Assembly (NCBI GenBank): GCA_016214895.1
Contig: JACRMR010000003.1
Span: forward strand, 248,001 to 312,000
Length of the DNA stretch: 64,000 nucleotides
DNA from: a candidate division KSB1 bacterium
Lineage (GTDB): Bacteria; Electryoneota; RPQS01
Reading direction: 5' to 3'
In this document: positions 28,401 through 33,378 of the stretch, piece after piece
Layout: every line of letters begins with the position of its first letter
How positions within the stretch are numbered: position 1 is the first letter of the stretch
Translations under genes and position numbers: made by a program
Notes under the pieces: generated by a model
What the model was told of the DNA's origin: nothing
Database searches by the model: none
What the model saw: the letters and a program-made list of their open reading frames with translations, nothing else

Positions 28401-28526
28401 GGCACGGAAGAGGCGGGCTCGCGGCGCGTGACATGGGACGCGTCGGGTCTGTCATCGGGCATTTACTTCGTGCGCATGAGTACGGAGGAGTTCGTGGAGG
28501 CGCGGAAGATTCATTTGATCAAGTAG
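16401..28526 (+). CDS. Giant T9SS-sorted protein: sortilin-like propeller plus 34 Ig-like repeats
   Basis: 4,041 residues in one open frame. An N-terminal hydrophobic signal (about 20-40) is followed by a beta-propeller to about residue 756 made of BNR/sortilin-type blades: repeated YVGSASGGVWKTTDGGANW-like motifs (Gly-x-[FVL]-x-[KR]-[ST]-x-[DN]-x-G-x-[ST]-W). From about 762 to 3950 come 34 tandem repeats of some 94 residues of the Kre9/KNH-like Ig type. Each starts with a PNGGExW-like motif, then [IV]-x-W-[TS]-R, LNRxYPxGxWExL, W-x-V-x-[GP], AR-[IV]-R-[VI] and a closing NF-x-I. Early repeats are close to consensus and late ones diverge. The last 85 residues are a T9SS sorting domain (AAYPNPFNLQTT ... 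SGIYFVRMST ... KIHLIK). A long filamentous surface adhesin or glycan-binding protein is the best guess. Confidence 0.92.
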   Translation: MTIIRNRPRAYRLNRRIDRYTSLCVLAITLFSLRNPLLAADIDQWYPTTVAQIDSLYRTHYDPVVSPGKGTGWKPFNRFSNFYGQRAYPFGEIPAGARYMAWEEKISRERHQNLDENWVQIGPTNLAGRCLSIAWHPTNTNIIYVGSASGGVWKTTDGGANWTPLTDGLPSLAVSSVVLDPTNPNIIYIGTGEGSWNIDAVLGAGVFKSTDAGASWSVTGLSWSVSQGGAINKLVIDPDNPQNLWAASSRMVSGGGVYRTVNGGTSWTRYHAGDVKDVVIHPDSSNVLYCAVGYPWGHSENGIFRSVDSGVTWTRLSSGLPSASSTGRLQLSISPTSPQTIYAGISTTISANSQLLGIYKTSNAGASWTLQATTPNMYNNQGWYNNVCAVNPTNAAILYSSGLDCYRSSDSGVSWTRKSVWSYSPGHTQYAHADHHDLAFMPGNPTTIIVATDGGLYKSTNSGDTWTGLNNGLATYQFYAMDNDALQPNVAFGGTQDNGTNKYNNSSTWTAVLGGDGGYCNVDFTNSNIVYAETQRGSHYKSTNGGSSYSYIGSTISGAGAWVTPVEMDPTNSSVLLTATTRLWRTANAGGSWAIFSPDTSSQYISSIAIAPSNPNYIYYSYEYNGQVWRTANNGGSWTNVSSGLPNRYVTRVKVHPSDHTNVWVTVSGYGTGHVWKSTTGGGGWVNMSTGLPDIPCNDVVFDLNNPATMYVATDLGVYVSTNSGASWSAYSTGLPNVVVDDIALHPTSGILRASTHGRGMWETPTSAPTVTVLTPNGAENWPVGGAQTITWGTGGLGGNVLIELNRSYPGGSWETIAATTANDGSYSWTVAGATSSTARVRITSIEQPAVSDVSNANFSITQPSITLVAPNGGEVWLLGTVNTVSWSAVGATGPYVLEINRTYPFGSWEGLTIVASGSSYAWTVSGALTPWARIRVSLQSNPSVADTSNANFQIVQPTITLAYPNGGETWTPGETVVMRWSAAYLTSPVRVELNRSYPAGSWSVLAASTTADSLVWIVDQQGTTTARVRVVTTGSSAVADTSAANFTILTPTLSMISPNGGEVWDVGTNHTIRWSKANVSGPVNIQVNRNYPAGSWEPLAINLTADTVVWAVNAPYSNSARMRVQPVNIPGYNDDSNANFVIGTELELTAPLGGEAWNAGTSYAISWNRYNAAGNVTVEVNRSYPGGGWESLTTTAAGSSYAWTVTGPPSTTARVRVYLTANSAIGDTSSANFAINATGIALDYPVGGENWLVGGSQTILWTRTNAAGNATVQINRSYPSASWTNLTTTAAGNSYAWTVSSPTSSTTRIRVFLTSNSSIGDTCNSDLSITSPTLTLTTPNGGENWNVGSMQVVRWTRSQAAGAVTVRLNRTYPGGSWTTLTSTATADTFAWTVTSPTSTTARIRIYLNSNTAAADTSAANFTIGSSSIAVTAPNGGESWVLGLPYSIAFTRTNATGAATVELNRNYPAGAWEMIDNAYTGSSLSWTASGAASTTARMRVSLNSDPSVRDSSNANFSLVTPALTVSSPNGGDTLRIGAVATLSWTRANVTGAVTVALNRSYPGGSWETLSTTQSGSSMSWTVTGPVTDQARLRVSWNSLPSVSDESNADFHIVAGSLALAAPDGGESYTLGGPVTVRWTRVGATGNCTVQLNRNYPAGSWETLSTTVSADSLVWTSSGAASALCRVRVRLTADSTISDMSAGNFSLVQRSLVINSPVGGENWYVGSLQTISFTRTNATGNVTVQLNRAYPGASWETLATNVAGNSATWTVAGAASASARIRIYLAAETYVGDTINSNLSISSPGLIVTAPNGGEIWQTGTSYSITWQTNGFTDNARVELNRSYPGGAWETLASSVAGTTFPWTATAPISSTARVRVVAVNNSSLRDSSNANFQIVTPQLTLSAPNGGESLNLGFATTIRWTRSYAAGTVQVQLKRNYPSGSWEDLATSTADTLLWTPTGGASSAARVRVYLVSNASIGDTSATNFTLFQPVLALTSPNGGESWLRNSVHNITWTRSGLSGGVRVDFNASYPAGFWTTLASGQSGDSYAWTLTQNATATARVRVVFEANTAFADTSASNFSIVAPSLTVTAPNGNEQYNIGTSYSVTLSRNDHPGGVTVQLNRQYPSAAWETIATGVTANTLIWPATGPATLAARVRVMSEVYTSPLVGDTSDANFRILAPGVTLLSPDGGEVLSVGNPSWLRWVRVGVGNVDVLLNRNYPGGTWETLLNNSNSDSLLWTVTGPGTGNARVKVWATTDHNVSDQSASAFSIIDPQISLIEPSVGDTLAIGVANLIAWTRSAVSGDVRVDLNRTYPSASWTQLGVSSGDEIYWTGTGPTTGNARIRVVSQTMSWVGDTINANIAILTRTLNITEPVGSVDVAVGEPLAIHWSRSNLGPGANVYLSRQNPASSWELLASNVSADQYTWTATGPRATAASVRVLSTQSAAIGDTSTAFVILEPELALNSLNGGTVGAGNIEVISWTRSDASGPVDIHVNYHYPLGAWTVIASGQGGSSVDWTVPDSLTSTARIRIELTGTEVLDESSADFAIVTPQLTLLNPNGGELYDPDDIVQINWSRTATTGAAMLELNTNYPAGGWETLATGLSGNNWSWQVPNADFSHGRIRVSLVSRPEVYDISNADFGTQLPSLYLIWPNGGDSLITGTSRVIHWGRTNAPGTARLELNRNHPAGAWEQIGSPTSADSLAWTVNTPVSSAARFRVSLVFDPSVQDESDENFSILQPRVTLQAPLAGDSIGLGDTLRFAWQRIGVAANINVSVKRNWPSGSWETIGTNISPDSWSWVAAGTAAENARFRIALATNSTISDTTDGAVRIGAQQFVFVEPVAADTLRQGDTLTIRWERRFARGNVRVAISRNGTGGPWEDLGVTSGNQLAWPVAGPTSNITRFRLTRDDMTWVSAMTPFSLTIVEPSLVLTLPNPWQRLAIGRPVVIAWTRHYVDEPVDVMINRGDAGATVEVLRENVAGDSIHWTVTGPLTRYASFMLSTSSGVSVSEISEGGFDIGEAELSFVTPIGGETYIAGQPMNVCWNREYQDDPVRVELNRDYPLGEWVTLSDGETDTLFTWNVQGPHTEHARFRVVSTVDPVLGDTTGDAITLAVQSLTISEPEAGERVPVGFARTVHWTRTAVSDPVFLYLSRNGGDSFELLATNVSGDSYDWTPTEPASPNCLLRVVSSANPAISGNSPPFVTATPTLSVLSPNGGEELALGSSIWIRFNESDHLAAVDVQLNRNYPGGGWETLAEDLTVDSLLWTISGAASTTARIRVTSAVSSTWTDVSDANFTIVQPSLQITNPVSGTDLIAGDPLSVAWSRAGTPAPVRVWLRYAEGGADTLGEHVTESQLNAIVPDVEHASCYLVIRTESGTILSDSVALFGPYVPACEITQPMAGARWVSDVDQVVRWNRYHADGDMSVQLQRNWPSGEWETLATTAADSIVVTPGAWGLSRIRVTLTSRPLVTDEVTINVVSPTLELLPLASTHLRLGSEVLLAWQSTDLIVPVNLELNRDYPDGTWESLYSGPGSEYHWTVNGEPVQHARLRVTAFDQREVADTLEQELEFYRPSVSLELELTGDSVRVGDTLDLVLAFSGEEHLADISLQREPDGPWEGVLSGVAGGVYRWIVTGPAAPAARFLAVATDEPSLADTTRGFTILPPRPIVSFTWPVEFGVDTVGTQRTLTWSWTNGASALRIERQSGAAEWTTLADSISDSAWTWDVSASAADSVRFRLTAVDDPAVSVVSIARWVVVPEVDLLVESGSPWYVGEQHWIRWTRSDYAGPLTLELSRVDRAEPWLELATLDVDSFLWTVTGPASELAALRLRDPEFPSLEDTTDVPIQIREPRVLVVAPNGGEPLDQNQEIRLRWIGEGFGGGVAIALWRGDPVFRLDTLFLDTENDSSEIWTVSGPAATGCRLVVLAASDLALHDTSDADFTILALAAGSGGVAVPQAYALHAAYPNPFNLQTTLRYDLPRAAEVSIVVYDMLGREVQRLVEGTEEAGSRRVTWDASGLSSGIYFVRMSTEEFVEARKIHLIK

Positions 28527-28534
28527 CAGAGAGG

Positions 28535-28562
28535 AGCCGCCCTCGCCCGGGGCGGTCTCTTG
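28535..28562 (+). terminator. Intrinsic terminator after the giant gene
   Basis: CCGCCC (28537-28542) pairs with GGGCGG (28550-28555), followed by tctcttg, 10 nt after the stop codon at 28526. The T-tract is weak. Confidence 0.55.
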
Positions 28563-28603
28563 CCCAGGTGCGCCGTATGCCCTCGCGGCGCACCACCTTT
28601 ACG

Positions 28604-28636
28604 GCAAAGCCGCGACTTGATCGGTCGCGGCTTTGC
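28604..28636. terminator. Perfect 13-bp hairpin between convergent genes
   Basis: Positions 28604-28616 pair exactly with 28624-28636 around a 7-nt loop. It lies between the giant gene and the leftward tatC, so it probably acts as a bidirectional terminator. Neither side has a strong T-tract. Confidence 0.6.
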
Positions 28637-28668
28637 ATTTCGGATTTTGCGGAGCGGATTCGCGCGGG

Positions 28669-29421
28669 CTACGCGGGGCGGGCGGCGAGGGCTTTTTGCC
28701 GTGCGCGGCGATGTTCGATAGCGACGCCGACCCAGATCGAGACTTCGTAGAGGACAATCAAGGGGGCGGCCATCAGCGTCATGGTGAGCCAGTCCGTTGT
28801 TGGCGTGGCGAACGCGCTGATGATGAAGATTCCGACAATCGCGTAGCGGCGGTACTTCCTGAATACGCCGGACGGCACAAGTCCGGTGGCGATCAGGATG
28901 CCGATCACGAGCGGGAGTTGGAAGATGACGCCGAAGGCGAGCAGGAGGAATAGGACGAGGCTGATGTAGCTCTTCAGCGACCAGATGTTTTGCACACCGC
29001 CCATTTCGGCGAACGAGCCGAGGAACTCGAGGGCGGTCGGCAGAATCGCCCAGGCGAAGATGATGCCGCCGCTGAAGAGGATCGTAGCGATCAACACGAC
29101 GGGGAACAGCCACAGCTTCTCGCGTTTGCGTAGGGCCGGACCGATGAAGCCGTACAGCTGCCAGGCCACGAGCGGCATGGCGAGCAGCACTCCGAGCAGG
29201 ATCGCGACTTTGACCTGAATGACGAAACCGTCGGACGGCGCGAGCAGGGCCAGCGAGCCTCTGACCTGATCCCGAAACGGTGCGATCAGGAAATCCGTGG
29301 CGCGCGGCGCGAGGTAGAATCCGGCGACGGCGCCGAGCAGTACGATCCCGAACGAGCGTAAGAGGCGCCGCCGCAGCTCATCGAGATGATCCCAGAACGA
29401 CATGACACGTTCAGTGGCCAC
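28669..29421 (-). CDS. tatC: Sec-independent (twin-arginine) translocase subunit TatC
   Basis: 250 residues, the usual TatC length. The N-terminal helix motif is typical (MSFWDHLDELRRRLLRSFG), followed by six membrane segments, the conserved FxxP-type loop (DGFVIQVKVAILLGVLLAMP), and the C-terminal FATPTTDWLTMTLMAAPLIVLYE. TatC recognises twin-arginine signals on folded proteins and nucleates the translocon. The start used is GTG at 29421; an internal ATG at 29403 is an alternative, and neither has a clear ribosome site. It lies 42 nt downstream of the queuosine-precursor transporter, so the two are probably co-transcribed. No tatA/tatB gene is in the window. Confidence 0.95.
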   Translation of the reverse strand: MATERVMSFWDHLDELRRRLLRSFGIVLLGAVAGFYLAPRATDFLIAPFRDQVRGSLALLAPSDGFVIQVKVAILLGVLLAMPLVAWQLYGFIGPALRKREKLWLFPVVLIATILFSGGIIFAWAILPTALEFLGSFAEMGGVQNIWSLKSYISLVLFLLLAFGVIFQLPLVIGILIATGLVPSGVFRKYRRYAIVGIFIISAFATPTTDWLTMTLMAAPLIVLYEVSIWVGVAIEHRRARQKALAARPA

Positions 29422-29463
29422 GGCAGGTACTTGTAAAATCGCGCGCGGAAGGATATATTGTGA

Positions 29464-30192
29464 TCAGGCGGTACGTGGCGCGGCGCGGAAGAACAGGAAG
29501 GGATTGAAGGAGGTGCCGATGTCAAAGACGTCCACCCGTTCGTATCGCTTGAGGAATCCGACGACCACATAGGTCACCGGCGTGAACAGGATTTCGGTTC
29601 CGCACTTGAACATGTAGTTGAAAGCGATCATCAGCCAGAGGTCGGCGGCGGGAATGGTGCCACCGAAGGCGATCACGACGAACAGCAGCGTATCGACGGC
29701 TTCACCCGCGAGGGTCGAAGAGATCGTCCGCGTCCAGAGCCATCGTCCGCGGGTGGCGATCTTAAGCCGCGCCAGGACGTACGAATTGATGAACTCGCCA
29801 CAGAGGTAGGCGATGAAACTTGCGGCGACGATGCGCGGCACGACGCCCAGGATCGCTTCGAACGCGGCTTGGCCGTCCCAGATTCCCGCCGGCGGGAGCT
29901 TGGCCACGATCCCGAACGTGATCGCGGCGAGCGCATTGGCGAGGAATCCCAGCCAGATCACGCGGCGGGCGCGGCCATAGCCGTAAACTTCGGTCAGGAT
30001 GTCGCCGAAGATGTAGCTGAGCGGGAACAGAATGGTGCCGGCATCGAACGGAAACCCCCACAGTTCGACGAGTTTGGTGGCGGAGATATTGGAAACAAGG
30101 AGGACGGCGACGAACAGTCCGGCGACGATATCGTAGTACCGGAGTCCTTGCGGAACTTGTGATGGAATGTGATAGGGTGGAAGCGGTGACAT
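29464..30192 (-). CDS. yhhQ: Queuosine-precursor transporter (YhhQ/QPTR family)
   Basis: 242 residues with about six membrane segments. Family hallmarks: LLVSNISATKLVELWG, FPLSYIFGDILTEVYGYGRARRVIWLG, and AYLCGEFINSYVLARLKI near the centre, then RTISSTLAGEAVDTLLF. This family (VUT/PF02592) imports queuosine precursors such as preQ0/preQ1. The gene is divergent from queG, which makes the last step of queuosine synthesis, separated by 112 nt. That context strongly supports the substrate assignment. No ribosome site stands out at the ATG at 30192. tatC follows in the same direction. Confidence 0.9.
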   Translation of the reverse strand: MSPLPPYHIPSQVPQGLRYYDIVAGLFVAVLLVSNISATKLVELWGFPFDAGTILFPLSYIFGDILTEVYGYGRARRVIWLGFLANALAAITFGIVAKLPPAGIWDGQAAFEAILGVVPRIVAASFIAYLCGEFINSYVLARLKIATRGRWLWTRTISSTLAGEAVDTLLFVVIAFGGTIPAADLWLMIAFNYMFKCGTEILFTPVTYVVVGFLKRYERVDVFDIGTSFNPFLFFRAAPRTA

Positions 30193-30304
30193 TTCGTGGG
30201 GTTAAATGATACAGCGTGGCTGGCAGAGATAGCACCGCGCCGTTCCGGGACGGTCGAGAAGTGCAGTGCGGCAATGATAGTACAAATTTCGGACATTTAC
30301 AACT

Positions 30305-31441
30305 ATGCCGATGATTCCCGCGCCTGAAGCGAAAGCCCGGATTGTCGAGGAGGCGACCCGGCTCGGGATCGGCCGGGTGGGGTTTGCGCCTGCCGCTCCG
30401 CCGTCCCGGCACGAGCAGTTCCGTCGCTGGCTGGCCGCGGGCATGGCAGGCACGATGACCTACTTGAATCGGCAGGAACGGCGGCGGAGCGACCCGCGGC
30501 GCCTTCTGCCGGGTGCGCGGACGATCATCAGCCTCGGTGAGAGCTACTACACGGGCCGTCTGCCGGCGGAAATCCGGAACGATCCGTCGCGCGGGCTGAT
30601 TGCCGCTTACGCCTGGGGCGCCGACTATCACGAGGTCTTCTGGCAAAAGGTGCGATCGCTGGCCGGCTGGATCGAAGACCGCATGGACGGGGCGCGTTGT
30701 CTGAGCTACGTGGATCGCGGACCGCTGGCGGAGCGCGATCACGCCGAACGCGCGGGATTCGGCTTTGTCGGGAAGAACACCATGCTGATTTCGCCGCGGG
30801 CCGGCTCGCTGGGATTCATCGGCGAGATTCTGACGACGCTCGAGCTTCCTGCGGCCTCCGCCAACCGCATGCCGGGCTGCGGGAGCTGCACGCGCTGTAT
30901 CGAAACCTGTCCGACGCACGCTTTTCCGGCGGAGTACGTACTGGATTCGCGGCTCTGCATATCGTACTTGACCATTGAGTATCGCGGTGTAATCCCGCGC
31001 GAGCTGCGTTCGCTGATGGGCAATCACGTGTTTGGTTGTGATGATTGTCAGGACTGCTGTCCGTGGAACGAGCGGTTCTCGCAGTTCACATCGGAGCCGG
31101 CGTACTACTCCGGGTTGGAGCGAAAAGCCCCGCAGCTGTCTGACTTGGCGGGGCTTGGCGAAGCGGATTATTTGGAGCGATTTCAGCACACGGCCGTGCT
31201 CCGTGCATCGCACCGGATGCTGTTGCGGAATGTCGCGATCGCACTGGGAAACTGGCGTACGGAATCCGCGTTGGAGGCGTTGGAACCACTGCTGCACCAT
31301 CCGGACGGGTTGGTGCGCGCACCTGCCGTGTGGGCGGCGGGCCGGGTCAACACGAGCGGATCGTCGAGGTTGCTGAGCCGGTTGCGGGCGACTGAAACCG
31401 ACCCGCGGGTCATCGCGGAGCTTACCGTTCCGCCATCGTGA
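30305..31441 (+). CDS. queG: Epoxyqueuosine reductase QueG
   Basis: 378 residues, full length for the family. It reduces epoxyqueuosine to queuosine in tRNA using cobalamin and two [4Fe-4S] clusters. The catalytic-region motif YVDRGPLAERDHAERAG lies near 135-151, GKNTMLISPRAGS near 157, the first cluster motif CGSCTRCIETCP at about 192-203 and the second CDDCQDCCPW at about 245-254. A short HEAT-like tail follows (ALGNWRTESALEALEPLL ... AAGRV), as usual for QueG. It is transcribed away from the precursor transporter. Its 3' end overlaps the convergent small gene at 31422 by 20 nt. Confidence 0.96.
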   Translation: MPMIPAPEAKARIVEEATRLGIGRVGFAPAAPPSRHEQFRRWLAAGMAGTMTYLNRQERRRSDPRRLLPGARTIISLGESYYTGRLPAEIRNDPSRGLIAAYAWGADYHEVFWQKVRSLAGWIEDRMDGARCLSYVDRGPLAERDHAERAGFGFVGKNTMLISPRAGSLGFIGEILTTLELPAASANRMPGCGSCTRCIETCPTHAFPAEYVLDSRLCISYLTIEYRGVIPRELRSLMGNHVFGCDDCQDCCPWNERFSQFTSEPAYYSGLERKAPQLSDLAGLGEADYLERFQHTAVLRASHRMLLRNVAIALGNWRTESALEALEPLLHHPDGLVRAPAVWAAGRVNTSGSSRLLSRLRATETDPRVIAELTVPPS

Positions 31442-31760
31442 TCGGCGGCGCGTCCACGTTCATATCTTCCGGCATTCCGAACTCGCGTTTACATTCGCGA
31501 CTCAGGCTGTCGAGCAGCTGACGATTCCGCAGGGCGTGACGGTTAGCGAGGTCGATGTTTTGCCGCATGCGCTCGAAGACAGGTGTGTTTCGCGCCGCCG
31601 CCGAATCGTAGGTCCCCATATCGCGATCCATTTCATCCATGACGTTGTGCAGCACTCGCAGTTGGCTTTCGTGAGCACGATCCTGCAGGCCGCTCGACGC
31701 CCAGAGGCCCATCATCATCAGCGTCGCGAGGGCGAGCAATACCCAGACGCGGTTGTCCAT
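31422..31760 (-). CDS. Small membrane-anchored hypothetical protein
   Basis: 112 residues. The start at 31760 has a strong ribosome site (GGAGG, 8 nt upstream), which argues that it is real. One N-terminal membrane segment (VWVLLALATLMMMGLWA) is followed by a charged, helical, probably coiled-coil region (HESQLRVLHNVMDEMDRD, RQLLDSLSRECKREFG). No family is recognised. Its last 20 nt overlap the end of queG on the other strand, so the two transcripts are convergent. Confidence 0.7.
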   Translation of the reverse strand: MDNRVWVLLALATLMMMGLWASSGLQDRAHESQLRVLHNVMDEMDRDMGTYDSAAARNTPVFERMRQNIDLANRHALRNRQLLDSLSRECKREFGMPEDMNVDAPPITMAER

Positions 31761-32022
31761 CTCAACTTCCTCCGATTGGGTCGCGGTCGGCGGTCAACAG
31801 TTCCGTCAACATCTTGACACTATCTTTGCAAGAAGGAGACCGGACGCGAGTCAGCCGCTTGACGGGTGATCGCCGTGCCGAGCGTGCCGGTTGCGAGATC
31901 GGTTCGGTCGAAATGAGCGGAACCTGGTTGAACTCGACCACGCGTAAACCTTGCCTTCATCGAAAAAGATCATTACCTTAGCCCCGATGCAACGACCCTC
32001 GCGCCGTGCGCGCTCCGAACGT

Positions 32023-33282
32023 ATGTTCAGTAAGATTCGGCTGTCCAGCAGCCTGGCTTTTTTTGTTCTGGTATTGGTCGCCGCGGTTTGGGCTGACTAT
32101 TCGAATTTGCCGGAAGCCGCCAAGACTCCGCTGACCCGTGTTTCGGCGTATCCACAGTCCTCGTCGGTGCTGCTTTACGAAGACCAGCGACATTGGATGG
32201 GCTCGACGGGCATTCAGGCGGAGCAGTTCTACCAATTGCGTTACATCGCCGACAGCAGCGTGGCCCGCAAATATGCGACGTTTCGCGTGCCCTATGTGGC
32301 GGGCCGGGACTCCCTCGAGTTTCGTACCGCGACGGTCTTCCGACCGACAGGTGAGACGGACGATGCGGACGTGTTTGAGGGAATTCGGGATCTTCCCGTT
32401 GACGCGCTCCAGGATGCCCCGGATTTCGCGGAGTTTCGCGAGTTGCGCGTGCAGTTGCCGGAACTCAGACCGGGATCGATCGTGGAGCTGGGCTATCGCA
32501 TCATCACGAAGGAGCCCTTGATCCCGTGGGAGTCCGGCGAACTCGTATTGCGCGGGACGGAGCCGGTAATCTTGCGCTCGTATCTCGCGAAAGTTCCGAT
32601 CGGAGACACGACGAACTATGTGTTATTGAGTGACGCTTCCGAGCCGCGGATCGACACGAACTATGCGACGTGGATCGTGGGCGAGATGCCGCCGATTCCC
32701 GTGGACAGTTTGACCCGCTTCCCGCACCGGACACCGCGGATGGAGTGGAGTTCGCTGGACGATTGGACAATTTTGCGTGACACGCTGATTTCGTGGATCG
32801 ACGCGGTCAGCGCCGATTCACTGGAGCTTCCGCCGAGTTTGATCCGCGACAAGCGCGCGGCCCGTGCCGGGGTCGGGATGGTTGACCTTGTGCGGGGCTG
32901 GGTCTCGCATCATGTGCGGCCGGTGGTGTACACCGGGCACCGGGATTTCAATCTGACGTTACGGCGTCCGTCGCGGGTGATTGAGACGGGCTACGGCAAC
33001 GCCCTGGAAGCCGCGGTGCTCGTGCGCGCACTGGCGGCGAAGCTGGGGTCGCCGTGCGACGTCGTGCTGCATTTTGAGCGGGAACCTCTGGTGCCGCGGT
33101 TGGAAACGCTGTCAACGCAGCTGGTGCACTCGTATTCGCTGATCGCGGATTCGCTGGATGGCCTGCCGCGCTATCAGAATCCGTGGCCGGTCGAAACCGT
33201 GCTGCCCGTGAAACTGAGCGACGCCTGGTTGTTTCCGCTGCGCGCGAATGTCAGCGCGCCCTTCGCCTATTCCGATCGTTAG
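32023..33282 (+). CDS. Exported DUF3857/transglutaminase-like protein lacking the catalytic Cys
   Basis: 419 residues from the ATG at 32023, which begins a good signal peptide (MFSKIRLSSSLAFFVLVLVAAVWA); in-frame alternatives at 31951 (TTG) and 31987 exist and none has a clear ribosome site. The N-terminal half resembles DUF3857: AYPQSSSVLLYEDQRHW, then a beta-rich part with LRPGSIVELGYRI. The C-terminal half resembles the linked transglutaminase fold (LVRGWVSHHVRPVVYTG). Where that family normally reads RxGYGDCKDKA, this protein has ETGYGNALEAA, so the nucleophilic Cys is missing and catalysis is unlikely. It may act as a binding or structural domain. The OPT transporter lies about 96 nt downstream in the same direction. 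Confidence 0.65.
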   Translation: MFSKIRLSSSLAFFVLVLVAAVWADYSNLPEAAKTPLTRVSAYPQSSSVLLYEDQRHWMGSTGIQAEQFYQLRYIADSSVARKYATFRVPYVAGRDSLEFRTATVFRPTGETDDADVFEGIRDLPVDALQDAPDFAEFRELRVQLPELRPGSIVELGYRIITKEPLIPWESGELVLRGTEPVILRSYLAKVPIGDTTNYVLLSDASEPRIDTNYATWIVGEMPPIPVDSLTRFPHRTPRMEWSSLDDWTILRDTLISWIDAVSADSLELPPSLIRDKRAARAGVGMVDLVRGWVSHHVRPVVYTGHRDFNLTLRRPSRVIETGYGNALEAAVLVRALAAKLGSPCDVVLHFEREPLVPRLETLSTQLVHSYSLIADSLDGLPRYQNPWPVETVLPVKLSDAWLFPLRANVSAPFAYSDR

Positions 33283-33378
33283 GGCTGACCCTCTCCCGGC
33301 CCGGGGTTCAGTGTCGGCCCCGTTGCGTAATCTCTCCGCTCACATCCTCCCTCCTTTCATCCTTCCGGAGTTCTGCGT

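Noticed and set aside
29762-31300. 512-codon leftward frame opposite queG
   Set aside because: It is antisense to queG and overlaps the transporter gene in another frame; no similarity or start signal supports it.
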